64,000 nucleotides of DNA from Xanthobacter autotrophicus. Lineage in GTDB: Bacteria; Pseudomonadota; Alphaproteobacteria; Rhizobiales; Xanthobacteraceae. Below the pieces are notes generated by a model, which saw only the letters and a list, made by a program, of their open reading frames with translations, did not search any database and was not told where the DNA came from. The first letter of the stretch is position 1; the number at the start of each line of letters is the position of its first letter. Both the position numbers and the translations under genes were made by a program. Where the stretch lies: the NCBI RefSeq assembly GCF_005871085.1, contig NZ_VAUP01000037.1, positions 248,001 through 312,000 on the forward strand, read 5' to 3'. Below are positions 27,057 through 36,361 of the stretch, piece by piece.

Positions 27057-28100
27057 ATGCCCGTCCCTGCCGTGCGTGCCCTTGCCAGAAACGCCTTTGC
27101 CGGGAACAGGTTTACAAAACCGATCCTGGGCCTTTTCGCCTGCTGCGCCCTTCTCGGCGCGCCGATCGCGCGGGCCGAGCCTATCGGCGTCACCGTGCGC
27201 AACGAGAGCGTGGCCGCCACCTGCGCCGAGACCGACAACGTCACGCTGTCCTTCGTCTCCGACAAGGTGAGCCGGTTCCGCATCATCGCCCGCCACCCCG
27301 CCTATGCCGGCATGCTGCGCGTCGACCGGACCGAGCCGGACTTCGAAACCTGTGATTTCTCCGCTGATCCCGTGGTGCCGGCCACCGCCCCCGCGCCGGC
27401 GGGAACGCCGCCCACGGCGATCCCGGCGCCGAAGCGCATCACCATTTATGAGACGCCGGACCTGTGGCTCACCGGCTTCATCTTCCCCTCGTTCTGGCGT
27501 GCAGCGACCGTGCCGTTCCGGGTGGGCACCGAAGCGACGCAGGGCCTGCACATGGTGCAGCTGTGGGTGCGCGGCAAAGACCAGCAGCCGGAAGAGGTGC
27601 TGGTGGTGTATCCGCCGGATGGCTATTGGCGGGCGCGGCCGCTGTCGCCGGCGCACCTCGCCAGTACCGCCTACGGCTCGTCCTTCCTGCTGGGTCCGGT
27701 GGAGCAGGCCGAGCGCCCGCTGGTGCGCCTGAAGGAGATCGGCTTCGCGCCGCAGACGCGCACCTTCACCCTGTCGTTTGCCGACGGCGGCAAGGCCCGG
27801 CTGAAGATCGCCGACGTGGATCGCGATGCGCTGACCCTGGAAGCGGAATTCGACGGCACGGCGCCGCGCACCTTCGCCGCTTTGCGCTCCATGTATGTGA
27901 CCGAGGGCAATGCGGATGTGGCCCGCGTCTCCTGGCGGACGCTGGCGAAGACCGGGGCGCCCGCCACCATCGGCGAGGCCCCGGTGCTGAGCTTCACCGA
28001 TGCCGACAACGTCGCCATGCTGTGGGCGGGGCGCCTCGTGCCCTCCCGCCACAACACCAGCGCGCCGGACTTCGTCTTCGACGGCTTCACCAGCCGCTGA
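27057..28100 (+). CDS. Secreted protein of unknown function
   Basis: A 347-residue protein with a clear signal peptide (basic start, hydrophobic ILGLFACCALLGAPIARA, cleavage before EPIGV). The mature part is beta-rich, with TCAETDNVTLSFVSDKVSRF, a Pro/Ala linker around residues 105-120, VVYPPDGYWRARPLSP and SMYVTEGNADVARVSW. The C-terminus LVPSRHNTSAPDF looks conserved in character, but I cannot assign a function. Two cysteines (in TCAET and ETCDF) may form a disulfide. CGGAG precedes the ATG at 27057. It is divergent from the Tim44-domain gene and ends six bases from the convergent acyl-CoA dehydrogenase gene. Confidence 0.65.
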   Translation: MPVPAVRALARNAFAGNRFTKPILGLFACCALLGAPIARAEPIGVTVRNESVAATCAETDNVTLSFVSDKVSRFRIIARHPAYAGMLRVDRTEPDFETCDFSADPVVPATAPAPAGTPPTAIPAPKRITIYETPDLWLTGFIFPSFWRAATVPFRVGTEATQGLHMVQLWVRGKDQQPEEVLVVYPPDGYWRARPLSPAHLASTAYGSSFLLGPVEQAERPLVRLKEIGFAPQTRTFTLSFADGGKARLKIADVDRDALTLEAEFDGTAPRTFAALRSMYVTEGNADVARVSWRTLAKTGAPATIGEAPVLSFTDADNVAMLWAGRLVPSRHNTSAPDFVFDGFTSR

Positions 28101-28106
28101 GAAACC

Positions 28107-29897
28107 TCAGGCGACGGCGAGCACCGCCTCCGCCTCCAGCACGCCATTGGCGCCGCTGGTGACGGATTCCTCCAGCCCCTTCGCCTCGGTGGCGAGGTTT
28201 TCCGCGAAGAAGCGGGCAAGAGCGATGCGCGCGGCAAGGCGCGGATCGGTTCCGCCCGCCGCGCGCTCCGCATAGGCGGCCAGCGCCACCTTGGCGAGAT
28301 AGGCCCCGCCGGCGGCACGGGCGAACAGGCGCAGATAGGGCGTTGCCCCGGCCAGCGCCTTGGCCTGGTCGCTCGGCAGCCAGTCCAGAATCTTGAGGGT
28401 GGCGCGGGCGAGCGCATCGATCGCCTCGGCGAGCCGCACCCCGGTATGGCCGAAATCCGGAGAATTCAGCGCGGCCACCTCGGCGGCGATGTCGCGATAA
28501 TCGGCGATCACCGCATTCACCACGTCGCCGCCCTCCTGCGGCAGCTTGCGGGTCACGAGGTCGATGGCCTGGATGCCGTTGGTGCCCTCATAGATGGCGA
28601 AGATGCGGGCGTCGCGCATATGCTGGGCCGCGCCGGTCTCTTCCACATAGCCCATTCCGCCGTGCACCTGCACGCCGGTGGACGCCACCTCGATGCCGAT
28701 GTCGGTGGAGAAAGCCTTGGCCACCGGGGTCAGAAGGCTCGCCTCGGCCAGCGCGGCGGCGCGGGCGGAGGGGTCGGGCAGGCGGCGGGCGCGGTCGAGA
28801 GCGTCGGCGGTCTTCAGGCAGATGGCGCGGGCGGCGTCAGTCTCGGCGCGCATGGTCAGCAGCATGCGCTTCACGTCCGGATGGGCGATGATGGGGGCCG
28901 AGCCCTCGAAGCCCGCGGCCTTGCCCTGCCGGCGATCCTTGGCATAGGCGAAGGCGCGCTGGGTGGCGCGCTCGGCCACCGCCACGCCCTGGATGCCCAC
29001 CGCGAGGCGGGCGTTGTTCATCATGGTGAACATGCAGGCGAGGCCGCGGTTTTCCTCGCCCACCAGATAGCCGATGGCGCCCTCGCCCTTTTCGCCGAAC
29101 ACCATGGTGCAGGTGGGCGAGCCATGAAGGCCGAGCTTGTGCTCGATGCCGGCGCAGACCACGTCATTGCGTTCGCCGAGGCTGCCGTCCGCATTCACGA
29201 GTACCTTCGGCACCAGGAACAGGGAGATGCCGCGGGTGCCGGCCGGCGCATCCGGCAGGCGGGCGAGCACCAAGTGTACGATGTTCTCGGCGATGTCGTG
29301 CTCGCCGTAGGAGATGAAGATCTTGGTGCCGAAGACGCGATAGGTGCCATCCGCCTGCTTCACCGCCTTGGCGCGCAGGGCGGCAAGATCGGAACCCGCC
29401 TGCGACTCGGTGAGGTTCATGGTGCCGGTCCAGGTGCCGGCCACCATCTTGGTGAGATAGGTCTGCTGCAGTTCGGGGGATCCGTGGGCGGTGAGGGCCT
29501 CGATGGCGCCCATGGTCAGCACGCCGCCGATGCCGAAGGCGGGTGAGGCCGAGTTCCAGAATTCCGTGAGCGCCGAGGTCACCGAGGTGGGCAGGTGCTG
29601 GCCGCCGAACTCTTCCTCCGCCGCGACCGAACTCCAGCCGGCGGCGGTCCAGGCCTCATAGGCGGCGCGCCAGCCTTCGGGGGTCGTCACGGCGCCATCC
29701 TTGAGGGTACAGCCCTGCTTGTCGGACACCTTGTCGAGGGGGGCGATGACGGAAGCCGCGAACTTGCCGGCCTCTTCCAGCACCGGATCCACCACGTCGA
29801 AGGAGAGGTCCACGAGGCCCTGCTCCATCAGCAGGGGAAGGGCCGTGCAGGTCTTGAGAAAAAAGGCGACCTCTTCCACCGGCGCGCGATAGCTCAT
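28107..29897 (-). CDS. Acyl-CoA dehydrogenase, DmdC-like long type
   Basis: Flavin acyl-CoA dehydrogenase of 596 residues, about 200 longer than the classical enzymes. The length and C-terminal extension match the DmdC/3-methylmercaptopropionyl-CoA dehydrogenase-like group. MNLTESQAGSDLAALRAKA is the FAD/substrate signature, followed by IFISYGEHD, GIEHKLGLHGSPTC and HGGMGYVEETGAAQHMRDARI. The predicted catalytic region IFAIYEGTNGIQAIDL is intact. The substrate is not decided by sequence; members also oxidise ordinary short- or medium-chain acyl-CoAs. The gene stands alone, divergent from the Sua5 gene. Confidence 0.87.
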   Translation of the reverse strand: MSYRAPVEEVAFFLKTCTALPLLMEQGLVDLSFDVVDPVLEEAGKFAASVIAPLDKVSDKQGCTLKDGAVTTPEGWRAAYEAWTAAGWSSVAAEEEFGGQHLPTSVTSALTEFWNSASPAFGIGGVLTMGAIEALTAHGSPELQQTYLTKMVAGTWTGTMNLTESQAGSDLAALRAKAVKQADGTYRVFGTKIFISYGEHDIAENIVHLVLARLPDAPAGTRGISLFLVPKVLVNADGSLGERNDVVCAGIEHKLGLHGSPTCTMVFGEKGEGAIGYLVGEENRGLACMFTMMNNARLAVGIQGVAVAERATQRAFAYAKDRRQGKAAGFEGSAPIIAHPDVKRMLLTMRAETDAARAICLKTADALDRARRLPDPSARAAALAEASLLTPVAKAFSTDIGIEVASTGVQVHGGMGYVEETGAAQHMRDARIFAIYEGTNGIQAIDLVTRKLPQEGGDVVNAVIADYRDIAAEVAALNSPDFGHTGVRLAEAIDALARATLKILDWLPSDQAKALAGATPYLRLFARAAGGAYLAKVALAAYAERAAGGTDPRLAARIALARFFAENLATEAKGLEESVTSGANGVLEAEAVLAVA

Positions 29898-30048
29898 GTG
29901 ACCCTCCCGTGTGCGGCATGCGCTTGACCGGCCCCGCGGGGCGCGCTCTAAGCACGCGACGTTCGGCTTCCCACATCGCGGCGCCGGCCGGCTTCGTCAA
30001 GAGGCGCGCCCAGGCCCATTGGTCGGACACGCGCGGATTGAAGGCATC

Positions 30049-31086
30049 ATGGTTTCTCCCGCTCCGCCCCAGACGCGCCCGACCCGCCTGCTGCCGGCCG
30101 CCGCCCCCGGCGCCATCACCGAGGCGGCGCGGCTCCTGGCCTCCGGCGGTCTCGTGGCCTTTCCCACCGAGACGGTCTACGGCCTCGGCGCCGATGCGGC
30201 GAACCCCCAGGCCGTCGCCGCCCTCTATGCCGCCAAGGGGCGCCCGGCCTTCAACCCGCTGATTGCCCACACGCAGGATGCCGCTGGCGCCCGCCGGCTT
30301 GGCACCTTCAACCGGGCGGCGAACATCCTCGCGGACCGCTTCTGGCCCGGGCCCCTGACGCTGGTGGTGCCCTATGCCGGCGGCGACGGCGTCTGCGAGC
30401 TGGCGCGGGCGGGGCTCGACACGGTGGCGCTGCGCGTGCCCGCCCATGGCGATGCCGCCGCGCTGATCGCGGCATTCGGCGGGGCGGTGGTGGCGCCCAG
30501 CGCCAACCGCTCGGGCCATGTCTCCCCCACCACCGCCACCCATGTGATGGACGACCTTTCCGGCCGCATCGACATGGTGCTGGACGGCGGACCGACCCTG
30601 GTGGGGGTCGAATCCACCATTCTCGATGTGACTGGCGAAGTGCCGGTGCTGCTGCGTCCCGGCGGACTGGCGCGGGAGGAGATCGAGGCCGCCCTCGGCC
30701 AGCCCATCGCCCGGCCCGGCGCGAGCGACGACGCCCGCCCGATGGCACCCGGCCGCCTCGCCTCCCACTACGCGCCCCGCGCCGCGCTGCGGCTCGACGC
30801 TGCCCGGGTCGCTCCGGGCGAAGCCCTGCTCACCTTCGCCGGCGCAGCGCCGGACGGCACGCCGGCCGCCGGAACGGTGCTCGACCTCAGCCCGTCTGGT
30901 GATCTCACGGAGGCCGCCGCCCGGCTCTATGGCGCACTGCGGGCGCTGGACGCCTCCGGTGCTGCCGCCATCGCCGTGGTGGCGCTGCCCCGCACCGGCC
31001 TGGGCGAAGCCATTTACGACCGCCTCGCGCGCGCCGCCGCGCCCCGCCCCTCCCAAGACCCTTCCGGAAGCGAGATCCCCGCATGA
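30049..31086 (+). CDS. tsaC: L-threonylcarbamoyladenylate synthase (Sua5/TsaC type)
   Basis: Makes threonylcarbamoyl-AMP for the t6A37 modification of tRNAs that read ANN codons. The 345-residue protein is the long Sua5 form: an N-terminal YrdC domain (GGLVAFPTETVYGLGADA, FNPLIAH, FWPGPLTLVV, SANRSGHVSPTTATHV), then VESTILDV and a C-terminal Sua5 domain following RPMAPGRLASHYAPRA. The ATG at 30049 has GAAGG five bases upstream; the in-frame start at 29911 adds non-homologous residues. Its stop overlaps the GNAT gene by four bases. Confidence 0.92.
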   Translation: MVSPAPPQTRPTRLLPAAAPGAITEAARLLASGGLVAFPTETVYGLGADAANPQAVAALYAAKGRPAFNPLIAHTQDAAGARRLGTFNRAANILADRFWPGPLTLVVPYAGGDGVCELARAGLDTVALRVPAHGDAAALIAAFGGAVVAPSANRSGHVSPTTATHVMDDLSGRIDMVLDGGPTLVGVESTILDVTGEVPVLLRPGGLAREEIEAALGQPIARPGASDDARPMAPGRLASHYAPRAALRLDAARVAPGEALLTFAGAAPDGTPAAGTVLDLSPSGDLTEAAARLYGALRALDASGAAAIAVVALPRTGLGEAIYDRLARAAAPRPSQDPSGSEIPA

Positions 31087-31535
31087 CCGAGACCCTCGCC
31101 ACCACCGCCGTTGAGGGCTTCGCCTTCAGCCATGCGCAGGACACCGACACGCCGGCGCTTGCCGCCCTGTGGGAGCGCGCCGGCCTGACACGCCCGTGGA
31201 ACGACCCCTTCGCCGACATCGCCCTGGCGCGGCGCGGACCCCATTCCACCATCCTGGTGGCGCGGCGGGACGGGGCGCTCGCGGGCTCGGTGATGGTGGG
31301 CCATGACGGCCATCGCGGCTGGGTTTACTACCTTGCGGTGGAGCCCAATCTGCAGGGCAAGGGCCTCGGCCGCGCCCTGCTCACCGCCGCTGAGGACTGG
31401 CTGCGCGCCCGCGCCGTGCCCAAGCTCATGCTGCTGGTGCGCCCGGACAACGAGGCCGTGCGCGGCTTCTATTCCGCCGTGGGCTATCTGGAGGAGCCGC
31501 GCGTCGTCTTCTCCCGCCGCCTCGACGGGAAGTAG
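31083..31535 (+). CDS. GNAT-family N-acetyltransferase (YpeA-like)
   Basis: A 150-residue acetyltransferase. The acetyl-CoA binding motif A is present as YYLAVEPNLQGKGLGRALL, followed by MLLVRPDNEAVRGFYSAVGY, typical of the YpeA group. The substrate is unknown. It starts in an ATGA overlap with the Sua5 gene, an arrangement suggesting co-translation, though no functional link is evident beyond that. Its stop is 13 bp from the convergent oxidoreductase gene. Confidence 0.85.
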   Translation: MTETLATTAVEGFAFSHAQDTDTPALAALWERAGLTRPWNDPFADIALARRGPHSTILVARRDGALAGSVMVGHDGHRGWVYYLAVEPNLQGKGLGRALLTAAEDWLRARAVPKLMLLVRPDNEAVRGFYSAVGYLEEPRVVFSRRLDGK

Positions 31536-31548
31536 GCGCGCCGACGCC

Positions 31549-32532
31549 TCAGGCTGCCGCGCGAAGCTGCGGACGGATGCGGGCGGCGAAGGTCTCAAGG
31601 TCGCTCAGGCGCTTGGCATAGCTTGGCGCCATCGGCTTGAGGACCAACGTGCGCGGCGCGAACTCCCGCTCCAGCGTTGCCACCTGCGCCGCCACGTCCG
31701 CCTCGGTGCCGATGAGCGAATCCGCGATCATGCGGTCAAGCTCGAACCAGGGGGTCCAGTCCGGCCGCACCTGTGCGGTGGTGGCGCGCATGCGCTCCAC
31801 GAATGGGGCGAGAAAGGCCTTGGCCTCCTCCACCGCCTGCGCGCGGCTCTCCGCCAGATGCAGGAAGCGGATGAGCGTGAGGCGCGGGTCCCCATCCGGC
31901 GCGGTCTCGCGGTAGCGGGCGAGATTGGCGGCCAGCCCCTTGAGCGGAAAGGGCGGCGCCGCCATGAGCCCGTAGCCGCGACGGGCGGCGAGGGCCACCG
32001 TCTCCGGCGTGGCGCTCGCCATGTGGACAGGCACGGGCTTCTGCACCGGCCGCGGCACCAGCTCGAGCCCCTCCGCCGCGTAGAAGCGGCCCTTGAAGGT
32101 CACTGACGCGCCGTCGAGCAGCGCCTCGATCAGGTCGAGCGCCTCCAATGTACGGTCCCGCGCATCCTCCTTCGCCACGCCGAAATGCTTCATCTGCATG
32201 GGGAAGGGACCACCCTTGGCGACGCCGAACTCGAACCGCCCGCCGGAGAGGATGTCGACGGTGGCCACGTCCTCGGCCACCGTGATGGGATTGTGCAGCG
32301 GCAGCAGCACCGCCGCAGAGCCGAGGCGGATGCGCGAGGTGCGACCAGCGAGATAGGCGAGGATGGGAAGGCAGGAGGGGCTTGCCGCCTGCGGATTGAA
32401 ATGATGCTCGGCGATCCACGCCTCCTCGAAGCCGAGGGCCTCGATCCGCTCCACCAGTTCGGTCTGCTCCCGGAAGGCGCTGGCGTAATCGAGCTGCGGA
32501 TTCTCGTAGGTGCAGAACAATCCTATGCGCAT
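31549..32532 (-). CDS. LLM-class flavin-dependent oxidoreductase (luciferase-like)
   Basis: A 327-residue protein of the bacterial luciferase-like (beta/alpha)8 family, which uses reduced FMN. MRIGLFCTYENPQLDYASAF begins the barrel; EEAWIAEHHFNP, then RLGSAAVLLPLHNPITVAED and RFEFGVAKGGP are typical of the group. The ATG at 32532 starts at the first barrel strand; an upstream in-frame ATG at 32583 would add a basic, non-homologous tail. The substrate is unknown. It shares an AT-rich divergent spacer with the FAH-family gene. Confidence 0.83.
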   Translation of the reverse strand: MRIGLFCTYENPQLDYASAFREQTELVERIEALGFEEAWIAEHHFNPQAASPSCLPILAYLAGRTSRIRLGSAAVLLPLHNPITVAEDVATVDILSGGRFEFGVAKGGPFPMQMKHFGVAKEDARDRTLEALDLIEALLDGASVTFKGRFYAAEGLELVPRPVQKPVPVHMASATPETVALAARRGYGLMAAPPFPLKGLAANLARYRETAPDGDPRLTLIRFLHLAESRAQAVEEAKAFLAPFVERMRATTAQVRPDWTPWFELDRMIADSLIGTEADVAAQVATLEREFAPRTLVLKPMAPSYAKRLSDLETFAARIRPQLRAAA

Positions 32533-32702
32533 GGCAACCTCCGGGAGCGGCAATGAAGAGCGCTGGCGCCGAAGCGGCGCCAAAAAGCTATATTACATTG
32601 GATATAACTCTGTCGCCAAGGCACCCCCGACGGAACGGCGGACGCCCTTCCCTCCCCGTCGCCTGCGTCCTATGGAAAGGAACCCCTCCCCGGAGCCTTG
32701 CC

Positions 32703-33392
32703 ATGGTTTCTTACGTCTTCGCGCCGCCCGCCGTCCCCACCCTTCCCATCGTGGGCAGCGACGATCACTTCCCGGTCCACCGCATCTATTGCGTGGGCCG
32801 CAACTTCGCCGACCATGCGGTGGAGATGGGCCATGATCCCAACAAGGAGCCGCCCTTCTTCTTCCAGAAAAACCCCGACACCTTGGTGCCCCACGGCGCG
32901 ACCATCGCCTATCCGAAGATGTCGCAGGACGTGCACCATGAGATCGAACTGGTGGTGGCGCTGAAGGCCGGCGGCGAGGACATTCCGCTGGAGCGGGCGC
33001 TGGACTGCGTGTTCGGCTATGCGGTGGGCCTCGACCTCACCCGCCGCGACCTGCAGGGCGAGGCCAAGAAGCTCGGCCGCCCGTGGGAAGTGGGCAAGGC
33101 GTTCGAGGAGGCCGCGCCCTGCTCGGCCCTGGTGCCGGCGGCCACCATCGGCCATCCCGACGCGGGGCGCATCTTCCTGAAGATCAACGGGTCCGTGAAG
33201 CAGGAGGGCAACCTCAACCAGATGATCTGGAAGGTGCCGGAGATGATCGCCACCCTCTCCACCCTGTTCCGCCTTGCCCCCGGCGACCTCATTTTCGCCG
33301 GCACCCCGGCGGGCGTCGGCCCCATCTCCAAGGGCGACGTGCTGGAAGGCGGCGTGGAGGGCGTGGGTGAACTCCGCCTCACGGTGGTGTGA
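32703..33392 (+). CDS. Fumarylacetoacetate hydrolase-family protein
   Basis: A 229-residue metal-dependent hydrolase of the FAH family. IYCVGRNFADHAVEMGHDPNK opens the catalytic domain; metal ligands lie in HHEIELVVAL and GYAVGLDLTRRDLQ, and GDLIFAGTPAGVGPISKGD ends the fold. The size and the PFFFQKNPDTLVPHG segment fit the fumarylpyruvate/acylpyruvate hydrolase subgroup rather than true FAH. CGGAG precedes the ATG at 32703. No ring-cleavage dioxygenase is adjacent, so the pathway is open. Confidence 0.86.
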   Translation: MVSYVFAPPAVPTLPIVGSDDHFPVHRIYCVGRNFADHAVEMGHDPNKEPPFFFQKNPDTLVPHGATIAYPKMSQDVHHEIELVVALKAGGEDIPLERALDCVFGYAVGLDLTRRDLQGEAKKLGRPWEVGKAFEEAAPCSALVPAATIGHPDAGRIFLKINGSVKQEGNLNQMIWKVPEMIATLSTLFRLAPGDLIFAGTPAGVGPISKGDVLEGGVEGVGELRLTVV

Positions 33393-33495
33393 GAGCCGAG
33401 GCGCCTGCGATCAGGTCGTCTAACCCAAGTCGTCCAACGCCGGCCCCGGACCCAGGTCGCAGCCAGTGTCCGGGCGGCCTTGTTCTGGCCCGATA

Positions 33496-33523
33496 GAGAC
33501 AGGGGCCATCAGGCCCCTGTCTC
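33496..33523. terminator. Terminator-like hairpin between FAH gene and tRNA-Gln
   Basis: A perfect 12-bp stem GAGACAGGGGCC/GGCCCCTGTCTC with an ATCA loop. It lies 104 bp past the FAH-family gene and about 100 bp past the 3' end of the convergent tRNA. There is no T run on either strand, so it is terminator-like; RNA end processing or pausing is equally possible. Confidence 0.5.
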
Positions 33524-33623
33524 AGCCAGCGGATGGGCCCAAAAGCAGCACGGACGCAAAGCCCGGCTCGCCTCAATGAAGGGCCGGCTCAATGGCGGAG
33601 AAAGATGTTTGCGAGTTCGGGAT

Positions 33624-33697
33624 TGGCTGGGGGACTAGGATTCGAACCTAGATTAACGGAGTCAGAGTCCGCGGTTCTACCGTTGAACTATCCCCCA
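33624..33697 (-). tRNA. tRNA-Gln (anticodon CTG)
   Basis: Read on the minus strand, a complete cloverleaf: acceptor TGGGGGA pairing with TCCCCCA, D arm GTTC...GAAC, anticodon stem GCGGA/TCCGT with loop CTCTGAC (anticodon CTG, decoding CAG), T arm TAGG-TTCGAAT-CCTA, and an encoded CCA end. It is 74 nt including CCA. Confidence 0.95.
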
Positions 33698-33939
33698 ACG
33701 CCGCCCTCTATGCGCCACCGAGGTGGCCAAGGACGCGTGCCCCGAAAGGCAGGTGGGGTCTATACGCAATTCTCCGCCCCGGTTCAATAGGCTTTCGAGT
33801 CATCCACAGCCTGCCGCGGACCCGCTCTGGTATACGGTATCCGCATTGGTGCCATGCACAATCGATGCTGTTGCAGCGCACGCACCTGGCTTATGTTGCG
33901 GTCATCGAATTTGGAGCCACTCTCCAAGTGGAGGCGAAA

Positions 33940-34146
33940 ATGGCCACGATCACTGCAACTCCTTCCCGCGAATTCGGGCTGTTCGGGCGCCTGGGCGCCG
34001 CGGCTTCCAAGGTGGCTTCCGCCATTGCCGAAGCCCGCCAGATGGCGGCCCGTTATGAGCAGCTCCGCCGCATGCCCAACAGCGAACTCGCCAAGCTCGG
34101 CTGCACCCGCGACGAGATTGCACAGCTGGTTGTCCGCGGTCTCTGA
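33940..34146 (+). CDS. Small DUF1127-domain protein
   Basis: A 68-residue protein ending in the DUF1127-type motif YEQLRRMPNSELAKLGCTRDEIAQLVVRGL. The ATG at 33940 follows GGAGG with good spacing; the longer in-frame start at 33865 is less likely. Short DUF1127 proteins are common in alphaproteobacteria; some affect phosphate/carbon metabolism or RNA turnover, but the role of this one is unknown. It is monocistronic: a clear intrinsic terminator follows 73 bp downstream. Confidence 0.8.
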   Translation: MATITATPSREFGLFGRLGAAASKVASAIAEARQMAARYEQLRRMPNSELAKLGCTRDEIAQLVVRGL

Positions 34147-34219
34147 GCCTCTTCTGCTTCTGCCTTTCCGGGCTCGGTTGCCCGGAGCGTGACATCTTCC
34201 GCGTTTCCTCCCAGTGCCT

Positions 34220-34257
34220 GTCCCGCCCACCGCAAGGTGGCGCGGGACTTTCTTTTT
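34220..34257 (+). terminator. Intrinsic terminator of the DUF1127 gene
   Basis: A stem GTCCCGC-CCACC/GGTGG-C-GCGGGAC with a GCAA loop and one bulged C, followed by TTTCTTTTT. This is the most canonical rho-independent terminator in the window; it also separates the convergent pbpC end. Confidence 0.88.
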
Positions 34258-34270
34258 GGGGTGATGGGTC

Positions 34271-36361
34271 CTACTCGACCCGCACCGTCACGCTGTCGGA
34301 AAGCCCCGCCGCGTCGATCACGGTGAGGCGGGCAAAGCCCCGCCCCTGCGGCGTCCAGAACAGGGTGCGCCGGTCGTCCACCTGCGCCACAGGGCGGCCG
34401 TCCATCAGCAGGGTAAGCGGGAAGGTGCCGCCATCCACCTTGAGCGCGAGGGTCTCCGCCTCGGCGCCGGAAACCCGCGCGCCGTCCGGCGGATAGACCA
34501 CCTGCAAGGGCTGCTCCTGCCGGGTGCGGCCGAAATGGCGCTGCGGCACGGGAAGGCGAGCGTTCGCCGCCATCACCGCGCCGCGCGGCGCCGGGCCAAG
34601 GCCCGCCGGGGTGCGGACGATGCGGGCAAAGGCGTCGAACAAAAGCGGCGCCGCCGCCGCGCGGCCGGTGAGATCCGGCACCGCCTGCCCGTCCGGCCGG
34701 CCCACCCAGACGCCCACGGTGCGCCGCCCGTCGAAGCCCATGGCCCAGCTGTCGCGATAGCCGTAGGACGTGCCGGTCTTGAAGGCGATGCGGCCGCCCA
34801 GCGCATTCTCCGGCGCCGGCGTGCCCAGAAGGCACTGGCCCACGTACCAGGCCGCCACCTGATCCACGAGCTGGGACCGGCGCGGCGCCGTCACCGCGCG
34901 CCCTTCGCGGCGGAACACAAACGGATGCGCTTCCCCGCCCCGCGCCAGCGCGGCGTAGAGCATGGTGAGGTCCACGAGGCGGATGCCCACGCCGCCGAGC
35001 CCCATGGGCAAAGCCGGCGCCGCCCCCGGCGGCAGTTCCAGCCGCGCCCCGGCCTGCTGAAGGCGGGTGGCGAGGCGCTGCGGCCCCACCGCATCCAAGA
35101 GCCGCACCGCCGGCACGTTCAGGGACAATTGCAGCGCCTTGCGCACCGAGAGGGTGCCCTGGAAGCTGCGGTCGAAATTCTCCGGCCGCCAGCCGCCGAA
35201 ACGGGCCGGCCGGTCCTCGATCATCGTCTCGGGATGGGCGATGCCGTCCTCGAAGGCGAGGGCGTAGATGAAGGGCTTGAGCGTCGAGCCTGGCGAGCGC
35301 ACCGCGCGGGCAAGATCCACCGCGCCGGCGCGGTTCTTGTCGAGGAAATCCGCCGAGGCCACATAGGCCCGCACCTCGGCGCTGTCATTGTCCATCACCA
35401 CCATTGCGGAGGACAGACCGCGGCCCAGAGCCCGCGTGCGCTCGCGCACCAACTCCTCCAGCTTCTCCTGCAGCGGCGCGTCGAGGGTGGAGAGGTGGCG
35501 GGAGAGATCCGGCCGCTCGGCCACCATCTGCTCGGCCAGATGAGGCGCCAGTTGCGGCAAGGGGCGCCGCGCCGTGGGCACCGGCTCGGCCTTGGCCACG
35601 CGCACCTCGTCGGCGGCAAGCAGGCCCTGGGACAGAAGCCGGTCCAGCACCCGGTCGCGCGCCGCCCGTGCCCGGGCCGCAAAGCGATCCGGCCGGCGGG
35701 TTTCCGGCGCCTGCGGCAGGGCCACCAGCAAGGCCGCCTCGCCGAGGGTGAGCCGGCGCGGCTCCTTGCCGAAATAGGTCAGCGACGCCGCCCGCACCCC
35801 CTCGATGTTGCCGCCATAGGGGGCGAGCGTCAGATAGAGCCCGAGGATCTCGGGCTTGGACAGATGGGCCTCCAGCTCCAGTGCCCGGCGCATCTGGGCG
35901 AGCTTGGCGGCGAGGGTGCGCGGACGCGGCGGCAAAGTGAGGCGCGCCACCTGCATGGTGAGCGTCGAGCCGCCGGAGACCACCCGCCGCGATCCCGCCG
36001 CCTGCCCTGCCGCCCGCAGCAGCGCCAAGGCATCGACGCCGCCATGTTGCTCGAACCGGCGATCCTCATAGGCGAGGATCATGGTGATGAGGCGCGGGTC
36101 CACGTCCTCCACCGTGGCGGCGAGGCGCCAGCGGCCATCGGGCAGCGCGAAGGGCCGCAGCAGCCGGCCCTCGCGATCCACCACCTCGGCCGAGACCTTC
36201 ACCTGCGGCGCAGGCGGAGCGTTGGCGCGCAGATGATGCAGCCCCGCGAAGCCGCCGCCCACCAGCACCCCCGCCCCCAACACAAGGCCGGCCGCCACCC
36301 GCCGCAGACGGCGGCGGGCGGGAGCGGCGGGCGATGGCCCGGATGGCTGGGTCGCGCTCAT
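34271..36361 (-). CDS. pbpC: Penicillin-binding protein 1C
   Basis: Bifunctional peptidoglycan synthase homologue of 696 residues. There is one N-terminal membrane helix (about 22-42) and a GT51 transglycosylase domain with catalytic Glu99 in AYEDRRFEQHGGVD and GGSTLTMQ. The transpeptidase domain has S359-T-L-K362, SLN (413-415) and KTG (528-530), all intact, and a C-terminal PBP1C-specific domain ends the protein. The ATG overlaps the alpha-2-macroglobulin stop by four bases, the usual pairing in bacteria. It is probably active outside the cytoplasmic membrane, repairing or protecting the wall. Confidence 0.94.
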   Translation of the reverse strand: MSATQPSGPSPAAPARRRLRRVAAGLVLGAGVLVGGGFAGLHHLRANAPPAPQVKVSAEVVDREGRLLRPFALPDGRWRLAATVEDVDPRLITMILAYEDRRFEQHGGVDALALLRAAGQAAGSRRVVSGGSTLTMQVARLTLPPRPRTLAAKLAQMRRALELEAHLSKPEILGLYLTLAPYGGNIEGVRAASLTYFGKEPRRLTLGEAALLVALPQAPETRRPDRFAARARAARDRVLDRLLSQGLLAADEVRVAKAEPVPTARRPLPQLAPHLAEQMVAERPDLSRHLSTLDAPLQEKLEELVRERTRALGRGLSSAMVVMDNDSAEVRAYVASADFLDKNRAGAVDLARAVRSPGSTLKPFIYALAFEDGIAHPETMIEDRPARFGGWRPENFDRSFQGTLSVRKALQLSLNVPAVRLLDAVGPQRLATRLQQAGARLELPPGAAPALPMGLGGVGIRLVDLTMLYAALARGGEAHPFVFRREGRAVTAPRRSQLVDQVAAWYVGQCLLGTPAPENALGGRIAFKTGTSYGYRDSWAMGFDGRRTVGVWVGRPDGQAVPDLTGRAAAAPLLFDAFARIVRTPAGLGPAPRGAVMAANARLPVPQRHFGRTRQEQPLQVVYPPDGARVSGAEAETLALKVDGGTFPLTLLMDGRPVAQVDDRRTLFWTPQGRGFARLTVIDAAGLSDSVTVRVE

